Notes under the pieces: generated by a model | What the model saw: the letters and a program-made list of their open reading frames with translations, nothing else | What the model was told of the DNA's origin: nothing | The model's database searches: none | DNA from: JACQGD01 sp045628725 | GTDB taxonomy: Bacteria; Patescibacteriota; Saccharimonadia; Saccharimonadales; Saccharimonadaceae | Direction: 5' to 3' | DNA: 64,000 nucleotides | Assembly: GCA_045628725.1 (NCBI GenBank) | Contig: JAZQPT010000015.1 | Span: forward strand, 1 to 64,000 | Made by a program: the position numbers and the translations under genes | Part shown: positions 41,586-50,277 of the stretch, piece by piece | Numbering within the stretch: position 1 is the stretch's first letter | Layout of the letters: each line of letters begins with the position of its first letter

Positions 41586-42626
41586 TTAATTACTCCTTGG
41601 TCGTAGTCCAACAGCTTGTTGCACACGGTAAAGAGTTGCATTCGCCTGGTCATTCATTACTTTTTCCGATTGTTCTAACTTCGCTCGTACCTTTTCGTCG
41701 TCGACGAGTGCCAATTTCGATTGAAAGTCAGTCAAAAACGCGGCGACTTCATCGGCGACAACTTTTTTAAAGTCGCCGTATCGTTCCATGCCTTTAAATT
41801 CTAGTTCGGTGTCGTCGAGCGTCTGGCCGCGCAGGAGTGAAAGTATCTGCAGAAGATTGCTGATTCCTGGTTGATTTTCAGGGTCAAAATTGACACTAGC
41901 TTTGTCGTCGGTTGTTGCGCTCATTACCTTTTTTGCAGCAGCAGCAGGGTCGTCGGTAAGGAATATCACACCCTTGCCTGATTCGTCAGATTTACTCATC
42001 TTTTTCTCGGGAACCATCAGGTCTTTGATGCGAAGACCTTGGCCTTTGCCGAAAAACTCGTGTTGTTTCTGGACAGGCTCTGGAACGGTAAATAGGTCGC
42101 CAAACTTATTGTTCATTCGTTCGGCGATGTCACGTGTAAACTCGAGGTGCTGAGTCTGGTCATCGCCCACCGGCACGTATGTTGCGTTGTAGAGCAGGAC
42201 GTCGGCAGCCATGAGGACTGGGTAATTAAATATCCCTACGCTTGTACGCTCATCCCCTAGACCGTTAGATTTGTCTTTGAACTGTGTCATTCGGCTCATT
42301 TCGCCAAAGCCAGTAAAACAATCAAGAATCCAAGCTAGTTCACTATGCGCTGGAACGTAACTTTGTCGATACATATGAATGTTATCGTTATCGAGTGGTA
42401 GGCCTGCTGCAGTAAACAGACGGGCATTATCCATAATTTGAGTCTGTAGCAAAGTATGATCAATTGGTGTCGTAAAACTGTGCAAATCAGGAATAAACAT
42501 ATTTATCTGATGGTCATCAGATCGTAGCTTTGCCATCTCTATAATCGGCAGCATTCCACCGAAGTAGTTACCGATTGTCAGGTCGTTGTTGGCACGGAGG
42601 CCGGTCAATATTACAGGTTTTGTCAT
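41586..42626 (-). CDS. trpS: Tryptophanyl-tRNA synthetase
   Basis: TrpS charges tRNA-Trp, whose gene is also in this window (28338). The 346-residue class I synthetase has LTIGNYFGG in place of HIGH (residues 16-24), the tryptophan-binding region with DVLLYNATYVPVGDDQTQHLE and the KMSKSD loop near 209. AAGGAG precedes ATG 42626. The stop codon is adjacent to the start of the pseudouridine synthase gene. Confidence 0.97.
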   Translation of the reverse strand: MTKPVILTGLRANNDLTIGNYFGGMLPIIEMAKLRSDDHQINMFIPDLHSFTTPIDHTLLQTQIMDNARLFTAAGLPLDNDNIHMYRQSYVPAHSELAWILDCFTGFGEMSRMTQFKDKSNGLGDERTSVGIFNYPVLMAADVLLYNATYVPVGDDQTQHLEFTRDIAERMNNKFGDLFTVPEPVQKQHEFFGKGQGLRIKDLMVPEKKMSKSDESGKGVIFLTDDPAAAAKKVMSATTDDKASVNFDPENQPGISNLLQILSLLRGQTLDDTELEFKGMERYGDFKKVVADEVAAFLTDFQSKLALVDDEKVRAKLEQSEKVMNDQANATLYRVQQAVGLRPRSN

Positions 42627-42637
42627 AGTTCTCCTTA

Positions 42638-43342
42638 TTATACCCTAATTTGCTCTGATTTGCTTGCTTTGAACCCCAGGTAGTCGGTATCGCGCTTGTA
42701 CGAATTGTTACCAGTCATAATCGGGACAAAACCTAGTGTATGCTGGTTGAAATTGCTGAATGTCCGCGCCTGGGCGGCGGTGACTTCATTTTTATATATT
42801 TTTCCCTGCATCGTGAAGAGCTGTTTTGTCTCGTGTCCGCCCTGCCCTGCAATAAAACGCCTTACATCCGCTATGATGTTATCAAGAAGCTGCGCGGTGA
42901 TCATGTGGTTCGGTACTTCGTACCCGATAATGTTGTCACCCAGAGACAAGACATCGTTCATGGGCTGGACCTTGAGGAGTGTGCCGACATGACTCGCCCT
43001 GAGGAACTGCTGTTTTCTGGCGCCATCTAAATTCGCAATGATCAAACACGGGGGTTGGTGGCAGTTTGTAGTGTGCATATCAAGGACAATATCGGGCGTT
43101 GTGGCGGCAATATATCGTGCAATCTCACTGGCACGTATATGTTCGTAGCTGTCGCCGTCGCTACCATAGCATCGATTAAGGTCATTATCGGTATAACGCT
43201 TCTTTTGTGCGTAGGCCCGTGGATTCCCAACGATAAAGTCGATATGCTCGAGAATTGGAAGCCGTCTGTTTAATAATCTTTCGTAGAGCTTGGTACCGAG
43301 TAGCTCGTCGCCGTGGGTCGCGCCTATGATTAAAATGTTCAT
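42638..43342 (-). CDS. AspA/AstE-family metallohydrolase
   Basis: The 234-residue protein matches the succinylglutamate desuccinylase/aspartoacylase family: zinc ligands in GATHGDE (His10, Glu13) and DMHTT (His near 96), and the substrate-binding DLNRCYG. The family removes acyl groups from amino acids. The start overlaps the stop of the frameshifted GNAT gene (ATGA), so the two probably act together, acyl transfer versus removal. The true substrate is unknown. Confidence 0.87.
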   Translation of the reverse strand: MNILIIGATHGDELLGTKLYERLLNRRLPILEHIDFIVGNPRAYAQKKRYTDNDLNRCYGSDGDSYEHIRASEIARYIAATTPDIVLDMHTTNCHQPPCLIIANLDGARKQQFLRASHVGTLLKVQPMNDVLSLGDNIIGYEVPNHMITAQLLDNIIADVRRFIAGQGGHETKQLFTMQGKIYKNEVTAAQARTFSNFNQHTLGFVPIMTGNNSYKRDTDYLGFKASKSEQIRV

Positions 43343-43957
43343 GCGTGTTCCTTTCGCATGCGAGCGACAACGATCAAGGCATTGCGCGCACTTATTAATT
43401 GCGGGTAAAGTTCCTTCAGGCTTGCTCCGTCCGTATCAAGTGGCCTGTCTGCGGGGTCTTGACCGCGAAACAGCCCCTCTGGTGGGTAGCGATCAATATG
43501 GTATACGCTCTCGTGTTCCACTGCGCCAGGCATCTCGGTCGCTAATACTTTTAGGTGTTGATCGTTTGTTAGTGGGTATACAGTATCGGAGACGCCGCGT
43601 ATCATGCGCACAATAGCAGGATTGCGTGTATACGTCGCCAGGTAATCTGGTCGTTCGCTGGCAATTATATTCTCCAGCATTCTCGATCCTAGACCTTGGT
43701 CCTGCGCCGATGGATGAACGACGCGTCCAGCGAGTTCAAGCGCTCGCCCGCCAAAGACATCTCCGTACCATTGAAAAGCCTTTGATATAATCGCCATCGG
43801 TTGCGAGCTGGATCGTTTCGGCTGTTTTAATGTGTTGCAGTGTGTCGTTGTACATCGCTACGCTGTTTGACTGACCAAATCCTATACTCACGAGCTCGCT
43901 GATTTGCACTATCTCGTTAGTATGTAACTGGCCAGGATTTTTTTCGGTAATATTCAT
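43339..43957 (-). pseudogene. GNAT-family acetyltransferase, interrupted by a +1 frameshift
   Basis: Two overlapping frames together give one GNAT-like protein. The first (43957-43736) reads MNITEKNPGQLHTNEIVQ and runs to DGDYIKGFSMV; the second continues with GDVFGGRALELAGRVVHP and then SAQDQGLGSRMLEN, the acetyl-CoA binding motif. Skipping one base at about 43760-43780 (around GTACGGAG) joins them. The stop of the second frame overlaps the AspA start, which argues for an intact gene or recent damage. There is no long homopolymer at the junction. Sequencing error, pseudogene or programmed shift remain open. Confidence 0.65.
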
Positions 43958-43976
43958 ATTGTCTCCTTTTTGTAAT

Positions 43977-44003
43977 GAAAAGAGGCCTACTGCAGGCCTC
44001 TTG
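43977..44003 (-). terminator. Terminator downstream of the alpha/beta hydrolase
   Basis: AAGAGGCC and GGCCTCTT form an 8-bp stem around TGCAGTA, with TTTTC after it on the minus strand, ahead of the GNAT-AspA-trpS unit. Confidence 0.75.
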
Positions 44004-44118
44004 AATATCTTTAAATGGATGAGTTATTTCAAAATAGTAAACAGGCCGTCAGCTGTAGTGACGTTGCGCCATGATGTCTGCGGCGTTCCTGTAATCATGT
44101 AGCTATTATTAGCACGAA

Positions 44119-44931
44119 TTATTTGTTTGGTAAATAGTCTTTTATTGCTTTTACGACCGCGGGAACGAATAGCCCGCGCACCTCATGCCCAGCCACAATA
44201 GAGGTCATCTCAATGTTTTTATTGGATTTTATGAGCTTTCTGAGATTACGCGTAACAATGAACGGGTCAAGCGTTCCACGGAGTATGCGAGTTTTCGTCT
44301 TTAGTATGTAGGCATCGTCAAAGGAGGTTTGGTTGATGACCATCGATTCCAGAGCGTTCATATAACTATCGACGTTCTCGGCAGTGACGTTAAATGAATC
44401 ATTGATAAGTTTGTACTTCATTGCAAACGCAGATAGCTTCACGAATCCTTCGGGGCGCTGCTGAGCTGATTTGTACATTTGGCGAAGTAGCTTGTCGCTG
44501 CGAGGTAGAATAGAATTTTTTTTATCACTTGTGTCGTAGAGCGGCGGACTGCAAAGGATAAGTGAATCAATGAGCATAGGGTATCTGCGCGCCATCTCTA
44601 TCGCTACAAGCGCACCAAGCGAGTGGCCAACTACAATAACTTGCGAGGTGATACGCAGCTTAAGATACGTCGCCAGTACTGCATTTGCCTGTAATTTTGC
44701 GTTGTAGACTGCCCACTTCGGGCGTGCGGAATCCCCAAAACCTAGCAAATCGATTGTTATTATTCTGATATCTTTTGGTAGTCGCTCGATGACAGCATTC
44801 CACGCATCGCCCGAATTACCAATGCCATGAATAAAAAGTATCGTAGCGCGTGGTTTTTTTGGTTTCTGGCTGTAGCGCACGTTCAGTGTGTACGGAACTC
44901 GCATCCAACGATGAATGATACTGTCGAACAT
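44119..44931 (-). CDS. Alpha/beta-fold hydrolase
   Basis: The 270-residue enzyme has HGIGNSGDAW (oxyanion region), GHSLGA with the nucleophile Ser, GTLDPF with the acid and AGHEV with the His. It is a cytoplasmic esterase/lipase-type hydrolase with no signal peptide or membrane segment. The substrate cannot be inferred. It is followed by a 140-base gap that contains a 24-codon reading frame (MITGTPQTSWRNVTTADG) without a ribosome binding site, which may be a remnant. Confidence 0.85.
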   Translation of the reverse strand: MFDSIIHRWMRVPYTLNVRYSQKPKKPRATILFIHGIGNSGDAWNAVIERLPKDIRIITIDLLGFGDSARPKWAVYNAKLQANAVLATYLKLRITSQVIVVGHSLGALVAIEMARRYPMLIDSLILCSPPLYDTSDKKNSILPRSDKLLRQMYKSAQQRPEGFVKLSAFAMKYKLINDSFNVTAENVDSYMNALESMVINQTSFDDAYILKTKTRILRGTLDPFIVTRNLRKLIKSNKNIEMTSIVAGHEVRGLFVPAVVKAIKDYLPNK

Positions 44932-44998
44932 GTCTCTATTCTATATCATTAGATTGGTATGCGAAAATGGCAAGTTTCCGGTATACGTAGCTGCCGCA

Positions 44999-45514
44999 CT
45001 AGTCATCGGTATCTTTTGACTGTGGTAGCTGTTTATCTACGCCGACGACAAGCGCTAAAGCATCCTGAATATACCGCAGCCGTTCTCTTCCGATTTTGTT
45101 CATGAGAGGTTCGGAAACGGTCGGATGAGTTCGAAGGATGTTCATAACTGTGATCACATTTTCTATGTAGGTATGATTGATTTGTTGATGATTCTCGTCG
45201 AATAACGCAACAGTTGAACCGGCATTTTGACCGTTATCATTGATAGTGTAAATGTGTCTGCCGCCCAGCCTTTGAGGGTCATCGACTTCCATCTGGAACG
45301 CACTGCGCTGCTCATCGAGCTTGCTCCCTGATAGTTCGACTTGTCCGTCGCTAGATAGCCATGAGGTCCGAATGCCAGGATTGTCGCCGTATATATCGTT
45401 TGCATCGTCGTCTTTTAGTAATATATCACGTGCAAAATAGGCTATGTCACTGACGGTATAATCTTCTTTATTCCTGATTATATCTGCACTGCGTAAAAAT
45501 GGTTGCTCGCTCAC
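44999..45514 (-). CDS. Hypothetical protein (171 aa)
   Basis: I do not recognise this soluble acidic protein. It has a mixed composition, with a helical C-terminus (LMNKIGRERLRYIQDALALVVG). GTG 45514 is taken as start because AGGG lies 5 bases before it; an in-frame ATG at 45562 is possible but has no ribosome binding site. It lies upstream of the alpha/beta hydrolase on the same strand, separated by about 67 bases. Confidence 0.6.
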   Translation of the reverse strand: MSEQPFLRSADIIRNKEDYTVSDIAYFARDILLKDDDANDIYGDNPGIRTSWLSSDGQVELSGSKLDEQRSAFQMEVDDPQRLGGRHIYTINDNGQNAGSTVALFDENHQQINHTYIENVITVMNILRTHPTVSEPLMNKIGRERLRYIQDALALVVGVDKQLPQSKDTDD

Positions 45515-45632
45515 ACTAACCCTACCTTTCGATGTGTATTGATTAGTCTTGTTATACAGCATGACGGCAATGCATTCAATAGATATTGCATTATTATACT
45601 AATTATGCTATAATAAAGAGATAATAGCACAT

Positions 45633-45665
45633 AAAAATACCCCGGAATAAACCGAGGTATTTTTT
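45633..45665 (-). terminator. Terminator of the rpsM-rpoA-rpsI cluster
   Basis: AAAATACCCCGG and CCGAGGTATTTTT pair around AATAAA with one mismatch, directly after rpsI. Confidence 0.85.
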
Positions 45666-45679
45666 GTACTGTGTGCGTA

Positions 45680-46078
45680 TTAACGCTTTGAGTATTGTTC
45701 GCGCTTACGAGCAGAACGAAGACCGTATTTCTTACGTTCTTTCTCACGTGGATCGCGGCGTAGGAACTCAGCTTTTTTGAGTGTCGTACGAAGATCAGCG
45801 TGACCAACAGTGATTGCTTTTGCAATCGCTAGTTTGATCGCGTCAACCTGTCCAGCGAATCCGCCGCCAGATACTCGGATAGTGATATCAAATTCTTTTT
45901 GCTTTCCAACTAGCGCCAATGGGTCAGTTATTTCAGCAAGAAGAGTTTTGTTACCATCAAGGTATTCTGTTGCAGGCTTGTCGTTGATCGTAAGAGTGCC
46001 TTTGCCAGCGTACAAACGTGCGCGTGCAGTAGCGGCTTTACGACGGCCAAGTCCGTAAAAGTATGTTTTATCAGCCAT
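45680..46078 (-). CDS. rpsI: 30S ribosomal protein S9
   Basis: S9 contacts P-site tRNA with its C-terminal tail. The 132 residues include FYGLGRRKAATARARLYAGKG, GGFAGQVDAIKLAIAKAI and the terminal basic KKYGLRSARKREQYSKR-like tail that reaches the decoding centre. It follows rplM by two bases, the standard L13-S9 pair, and ends the long ribosomal operon that begins with infA. A hairpin terminator follows. Confidence 0.97.
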   Translation of the reverse strand: MADKTYFYGLGRRKAATARARLYAGKGTLTINDKPATEYLDGNKTLLAEITDPLALVGKQKEFDITIRVSGGGFAGQVDAIKLAIAKAITVGHADLRTTLKKAEFLRRDPREKERKKYGLRSARKREQYSKR

Positions 46079-46080
46079 GA

Positions 46081-46530
46081 TTATTTAATCTCAACTTTCT
46101 CTGGAGTTTGTGCAGCATGTGTATGCTCGCTACCCGCAAAAACGCGTAGGCGTTTCATTCGCTCAGGTGACAGCTTGTTTTTAGGAAGCATACCCTTTAC
46201 GGCTCGCTCAATGATTCGTTCTGGGAATTTCTCACGAACTTCTTCCAGACGCGCATCTTTGATACCACCAGGGAATCCTGAGTGACGGTAGTAGATTTTC
46301 TGCTTTTCTTTGTCACCAGTTACCACAGTATCTTTAGCGTTGATTACGATAACGTAATCGCCACCATCGATGTGCGGAGTGTAAGTAGTCTTGTATTTAC
46401 CGATAAGATACTTAGCGATTTCACTTGAAACACGTCCAAGTGGTGCGCTAGCAGCATCGATAACGATCCAACGACGTTCAACTTCGCTTGGCTTCTGTGA
46501 GTATGTACGTGCATGGGTATTGATAACCAT
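46081..46530 (-). CDS. rplM: 50S ribosomal protein L13
   Basis: L13 is an early assembly protein of the large subunit. The 149 residues show RRWIVIDAASAPLGRVSSEIAKYL, THIDGGDYVIVINA-type strands, YYRHSGFPGGIKD and AVKGMLPKNKL. It overlaps the end of rplQ by one base (46530) and precedes rpsI. In many bacteria L13-S9 form a separate operon; here they are joined to the rpoA-rplQ unit, as in several Gram-positive groups. Confidence 0.97.
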   Translation of the reverse strand: MVINTHARTYSQKPSEVERRWIVIDAASAPLGRVSSEIAKYLIGKYKTTYTPHIDGGDYVIVINAKDTVVTGDKEKQKIYYRHSGFPGGIKDARLEEVREKFPERIIERAVKGMLPKNKLSPERMKRLRVFAGSEHTHAAQTPEKVEIK

Positions 46531-46922
46531 TACGCTTTCACCTCCTCTTTAGGAACGGATTTGAGTTCGTCAACGAATTCAATGATCGCAAGTTGCGCAC
46601 CGTCACCGATTCGGAGACGAGTACGTACAACACGAACGTGTCCGCTTGTACGGCCAGTTAGCTGAGGTGCAATTTCGTCAACTAGTTTGTATGCAGCTGC
46701 CTGTGTAGACAATGCTGAAATAACTTGACGACGATTGTGCAAATCACCCTTCTTAGCCTTAGTAATAACTTTTTCAATATATCGCGACGTTTCTTTCGCT
46801 TTAGGAAGAGTCGTTTCGATCTTGCCGTAAATGACAAGGCTCGTAGCGAGTCCCTTTAGCAACGCGCGGCGCTGGTCGCGTTCGCGACCAAATTTGCGTC
46901 CTTTATAACCGTGTCGATGCAT
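46530..46922 (-). CDS. rplQ: 50S ribosomal protein L17
   Basis: L17 is a component of the peptide exit tunnel rim. The 130 residues have MHRHGYKGRKFGRERDQR, ALLKGLATSLV and GDGAQLAIIEFV, all typical. It starts one base after the rpoA stop and is the usual rpoA partner. The extended tail (ELKSVPKEEVKA) is slightly longer than in E. coli. Confidence 0.97.
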   Translation of the reverse strand: MHRHGYKGRKFGRERDQRRALLKGLATSLVIYGKIETTLPKAKETSRYIEKVITKAKKGDLHNRRQVISALSTQAAAYKLVDEIAPQLTGRTSGHVRVVRTRLRIGDGAQLAIIEFVDELKSVPKEEVKA

Positions 46923-46923
46923 G

Positions 46924-47847
46924 CTATAGTTCCAACTCTGCTAGTTTATCTTTTACTTCATCAAGCGCCTTACTGCCGAAGCCCCTCAATTCACGAAGGT
47001 CTTGCTCTGTTAGCGTTACGAGGTCGTGAACAGTACGAATATCGTTGTTTACGAGCGCGTTAGCTGTACGTGCAGTAAGGTTGAGTTCCTCGATAGGAGT
47101 GTTTAGCTCACTTGCTTCCTCTTCGTCAGTTTGGCCAAGTGCTGGAGCGGCTTCGACTGAAGTGCTGCCTGCAAGGGCTGTGTACTGGTTTACAAGGATA
47201 GCTGATGCTTCTTCGAATGCTTCGCGTGGGCTGATTGAGCCGTCAGTTTCAACAGTAAGAAGGAGCTTATCAAGGTTTGTTTCTTGACCAACACGAGTGT
47301 TGTCAACTTTGTAACGTACACGTAGCACTGGGCTGAATACAGCGTCAAGTGCGATCATGTCGCTATGTAGGCGGTTAACGCTGCTATCTTCGATCGTTCG
47401 GTAACCACGGCCTGATTCAACAACAAGGTCGAATAGGATTGATTTCTTTGGATCGTCGATAGTTGCAATAACCTGGTTAGGGTTGACGATTTCAACGTCA
47501 GCAGTTGTTTTGATGTCACCGGCAGTGACAACGCCTGCGCCCTTTTTCTCGAGACGAAGCTCAATTGGCTCATCTGTCTCAACTTTTAGGTAGACATTCT
47601 TGAGGTTAAGCATGATGTCAACGACATCTTCTTTAACGCCAGGAACAGTCGTGAACTCGTGAGTTGCACCTTCGATGCGGAAAGCAACGATAGCACCACC
47701 ACGAATACTCGATAGAAGCACACGACGTAGGCTGTTGCCTAGTGTGTTGCCATAGCCAGCGTGAAGAGGTTCGATAACGAATTCAGCACTGTTGTCACCA
47801 TTCTCGTTGATTGCAGCGAGCGCGGGGTTGTGAATAACTTTAGACAT
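46924..47847 (-). CDS. rpoA: RNA polymerase subunit alpha
   Basis: RpoA dimerises to nucleate RNA polymerase assembly. The 307-residue protein has the N-terminal domain (FVIEPLHAGYGNTLGNSLRR, GVKEDVVDIMLNLK) and a C-terminal domain (LNTPIEELNLTARTANALVN, LRGFGSKALDEVKDKL) that contacts UP elements and activators. The linker is Ala/Glu-rich. It stands in the classical rpsM-rpsK-rpsD-rpoA-rplQ order, 15 bases after rpsD. Confidence 0.97.
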   Translation of the reverse strand: MSKVIHNPALAAINENGDNSAEFVIEPLHAGYGNTLGNSLRRVLLSSIRGGAIVAFRIEGATHEFTTVPGVKEDVVDIMLNLKNVYLKVETDEPIELRLEKKGAGVVTAGDIKTTADVEIVNPNQVIATIDDPKKSILFDLVVESGRGYRTIEDSSVNRLHSDMIALDAVFSPVLRVRYKVDNTRVGQETNLDKLLLTVETDGSISPREAFEEASAILVNQYTALAGSTSVEAAPALGQTDEEEASELNTPIEELNLTARTANALVNNDIRTVHDLVTLTEQDLRELRGFGSKALDEVKDKLAELEL

Positions 47848-47862
47848 AGCTTTTGGCTCCTT

Positions 47863-48489
47863 CTAGCGAGAGTAATACTCGACGATTAATTGTTCATTGA
47901 TGTCAGCTTCAGCTTCTTCGCGCTTAGGAAGGCCAGTAATATCAATCTTGATCTTCTTTGCGTCACTCTTCATCCAGCTCAGTGGAGTCTGGACAGAATT
48001 GTTAACGACATCATCGATCTGAGAGAAATAACCTGACTTGGCGCTTTTAGGACGAACAGTAATCTCATCACCTGCTTTGACGCGGATAGATGGAATGTCG
48101 ACGCGCTTACCGTTTAGTAGGAAGTGACCGTGGCCAACGAGCTGACGAGCAGCACGACGACTAGTTGCAAATCCTGCTCGGTAAACAGCATTATCAAGAC
48201 GAAGTTCTAGAAGTTGTAGAAGTAATTCGCCTGGAAGTACACCATGTGCACTCGAGCGATCTGCTTCGTTCATTAAACGAGCAAATTGCTTTTCAAGAAG
48301 ACCGTATGTGCGGCGAACTTTTTGCTTTTCACGCAACTGAGTCGCGTACAAGCTCTGCTTGCCTTGACGACCATGTGCATGCTGACCTGGAATTCCAGAT
48401 TTTTTAGCCATGATTTTGTGCGCTTTAGGGTGAAGCGCATAGCCCTCACGACGGGACTGCTTAACAATAGGAGAAGTATCTCGTGCCAT
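47863..48489 (-). CDS. rpsD: 30S ribosomal protein S4
   Basis: S4 initiates 30S assembly and in many bacteria autoregulates this operon. The 208-residue protein has the S4 RNA-binding domain (RLDNAVYRAGFATSRRAARQLVGHG, LNGKRVDIPS). It is of the cysteine-free type: the N-terminal zinc knuckle of some bacteria is replaced by SPIVKQSRREG and KAHKIMAKKSG. It overlaps nothing and follows rpsK by 3 bases. Confidence 0.97.
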   Translation of the reverse strand: MARDTSPIVKQSRREGYALHPKAHKIMAKKSGIPGQHAHGRQGKQSLYATQLREKQKVRRTYGLLEKQFARLMNEADRSSAHGVLPGELLLQLLELRLDNAVYRAGFATSRRAARQLVGHGHFLLNGKRVDIPSIRVKAGDEITVRPKSAKSGYFSQIDDVVNNSVQTPLSWMKSDAKKIKIDITGLPKREEAEADINEQLIVEYYSR

Positions 48490-48492
48490 CGC

Positions 48493-48885
48493 TTACGCCC
48501 TCCGTGCTTTCTTTGGACGAACGCCACCGTGTGGTACGCCTGTCACATCTTTAATACTATCAACAGTAATTTCATAGCTACCAAGTGCACGAATCGCTGC
48601 ATCACGTCCTAGGCCAACACCCTTGACGAATACGTCAACTGCATTAAGACCGTAGAGTGATTTAACATTTTCGGCTGCTTTTTCAGCAGCGACTTGTGAA
48701 GCGTACGCTGTACCTTTTTTGCTGCCGCGGAATCCGCTAGCACCAGCGCTGCTGGCTGCAAGTACATTACCTTTTTTGTCAGTGAACGTAACAATAGTAT
48801 TGTTGAACGTTGCCTGAATGTGCAGCTGACCAGAAGGAACTGATCGGCGCTGTTTCTTACGAGTTGTCGTTTTTGCATCTGCCAT
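48493..48885 (-). CDS. rpsK: 30S ribosomal protein S11
   Basis: S11 lies on the platform near the Shine-Dalgarno helix. The 130 residues contain GQLHIQATFNNTIVTFTDKKG, SSAGASGFRGSKKGTAYASQ and TGVPHGGVRPKKARR. Fifteen bases separate it from rpsM, and a GAAAGGAATA sequence serves as its ribosome binding site. Confidence 0.97.
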   Translation of the reverse strand: MADAKTTTRKKQRRSVPSGQLHIQATFNNTIVTFTDKKGNVLAASSAGASGFRGSKKGTAYASQVAAEKAAENVKSLYGLNAVDVFVKGVGLGRDAAIRALGSYEITVDSIKDVTGVPHGGVRPKKARRA

Positions 48886-48900
48886 AATCTATATTCCTTT

Positions 48901-49287
48901 CTACGTCTTAGACGCTGCCTTTTTCTGTGTTCCGCCCACGGCGACTGCTTTACCCTTACGAGTTCGTGCATTCGTACGAGTACGCTGTCCGTTTACTGGA
49001 AGTCCTGCTTTGTGTCGCAACCCGCGATACGCATTGACGTCCTTCAAACGCTTAATATTATTTGTCACCAAGCGCTGTAGGTCGCCTTCGGTTACATAGT
49101 CGGCATCGACTAGTTCACGAATACGTTGTTCTTCAGCCTCGGCGGGATCTTTCACCCGGGTGGTCGGCTCAACTTTTGCCGCCGCAAGGATGGTCGATGC
49201 AAATTTTGGACCGATGCCGTAAATATACGTCAATGCGATCTGAACTTGCTTTTCAGCGGGTATTACTACCCCAGAAATTCGAGCCAT
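48901..49287 (-). CDS. rpsM: 30S ribosomal protein S13
   Basis: S13 forms bridges with the 50S subunit and contacts P-site tRNA. The 128 residues have ISGVVIPAEKQVQIALTYIYGIG, RLVTNNIKRLKDVNAYRGLRH and the basic tail with GLPVNGQRTRTNARTRKGK. It starts 2 bases after the rpmJ stop. Confidence 0.97.
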   Translation of the reverse strand: MARISGVVIPAEKQVQIALTYIYGIGPKFASTILAAAKVEPTTRVKDPAEAEEQRIRELVDADYVTEGDLQRLVTNNIKRLKDVNAYRGLRHKAGLPVNGQRTRTNARTRKGKAVAVGGTQKKAASKT

Positions 49288-49289
49288 AC

Positions 49290-49406
49290 TTAACCCTGCC
49301 TTTGCTTATTCTTAGGTTTTTTCTTGTTGATGATCCGTAGAACACCCTTACGGCGAACTAATTGATCATCGGGACTGATTTTTTTGACACTCGCACGAAC
49401 TTTCAT
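49290..49406 (-). CDS. rpmJ: 50S ribosomal protein L36, cysteine-free form
   Basis: Only 38 residues long: [19 protein letters not shown], then [11 protein letters not shown] and the C-terminal KNKQRQG. The start and end match L36 exactly, but the four zinc ligands (normally C-x2-C near residues 11-14, C27 and H32-33) are replaced by Ser, Asp and Asn/Lys-type residues. It sits in the standard place between infA and rpsM. Such C-minus L36 forms are known as zinc-independent paralogues in other bacteria; here it is in the main operon position. Confidence 0.92.
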   Translation of the reverse strand: MKVRASVKKISPDDQLVRRKGVLRIINKKKPKNKQRQG

Positions 49407-49437
49407 GAACGTCCCAAACTCCAGTTTTCCGTTAAAT

Positions 49438-49662
49438 TTAATCTCTCAAGCGGAAACTGATTCTGCCCTTCGTAAGATCGTAGGGGGTTAACTCAACTTC
49501 CACTTTATCGCCCGGTACCAAACGAATATAATGCTTGCGCATTTTACCCGATATATGGCACAGAACCCTATGGCCATTCTCTAATTCCACCATGAATTGA
49601 GTATTAGGCAGTGATTCCACTACCTTACCTTGCAATTTGATGACTTCTTTTTGACTTACCAT
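49438..49662 (-). CDS. infA: Translation initiation factor IF-1
   Basis: IF-1 occupies the A-site during initiation. The 74-residue OB-fold protein has [41 protein letters not shown] and [19 protein letters not shown] 49662 is the start; TTTACG-17-TATAAT (-10 at 49683-49678) would begin transcription only about 9 bases upstream, so the leader is very short and has no ribosome binding site. It is the first gene of the rpmJ-rpsM-rpoA-rpsI cluster. Confidence 0.95.
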   Translation of the reverse strand: MVSQKEVIKLQGKVVESLPNTQFMVELENGHRVLCHISGKMRKHYIRLVPGDKVEVELTPYDLTKGRISFRLRD

Positions 49663-49803
49663 AGTTAACAGTGGTTGATTATACACCAAATATTGCTGTG
49701 CGTAAAGAGTCTAGACAGATAATCTTCACGGAATTAACCCATGTGAAGTTAAATTGATAGTTCTATTGTAACAAAGAAGCATTGCCCGTCAAGATATTAA
49801 TAG

Positions 49804-49854
49804 TGTCCTTATCTCTCAACCCCTTAGATTATAAGGAACTGAAAGATAAGGACA
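49804..49854. repeat. Nested hairpin between infA and a small unknown gene
   Basis: TGTCCTTATCT pairs with AGATAAGGACA (11 bp), enclosing a second stem CCTTA/TAAGG. It lies 3' of the unknown gene at 49899. No T-tract is obvious on the minus strand. Confidence 0.65.
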
Positions 49855-49898
49855 GAGGATGAGCGGACCCTCTATACTTACCGTGATAATAAGAATCA

Positions 49899-50249
49899 CT
49901 AGATGTCGCCGTAGGGTTGAGACGTCACAGTTTGAATGTACACAGCTTTGTCTACGAGAACGAGTCCATAGATGAAGCTGTGTATCGCTAAGGAAGTGTC
50001 GGTCCCGAGCCGCCTGAAGTCCTGGGCGGATATTCCAACGAGTCTGCAGCCTTGTAGTTGCTCGTGTAACCTTGCGGCATAGTCACTGACATAGTCAGAG
50101 CGTCTCTCGGCGCTACTGACGTCATCGCTCGACATAGTATTGAGTGCGTATCTAGCTACAGGACCCGCGTGTTCTATGATTGCTTCTCGTATACGAATAA
50201 GTGCTTGCATATTTGCATTGATATCTTTATTTTTACTAAAAATATCCAT
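49899..50249 (-). CDS. Hypothetical protein (116 aa)
   Basis: An unrecognised soluble protein with a likely helical N-half (MQALIRIREAIIEHAGPVAR) and a hydrophobic C-terminal stretch (SLAIHSFIYGLVLVDKAVYI) too short and polar to be a sure membrane helix. GAGGAG lies 9 bases before ATG 50249. Its leader contains a perfect 13-bp hairpin (50278-50309), and a nested hairpin lies downstream, so it resembles the other isolated small genes in the window. It separates the infA cluster from the sortase gene. Confidence 0.6.
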   Translation of the reverse strand: MDIFSKNKDINANMQALIRIREAIIEHAGPVARYALNTMSSDDVSSAERRSDYVSDYAARLHEQLQGCRLVGISAQDFRRLGTDTSLAIHSFIYGLVLVDKAVYIQTVTSQPYGDI

Positions 50250-50277
50250 GAAATACTTCTCCTCTGTCAGGTACTCT

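Noticed and set aside
44023..44097. 24-codon frame MITGTPQTSWRNVTTADG after the alpha/beta hydrolase
   Set aside because: It looks protein-like but has no ribosome binding site or promoter; it is kept only as a possible remnant in the hydrolase note.
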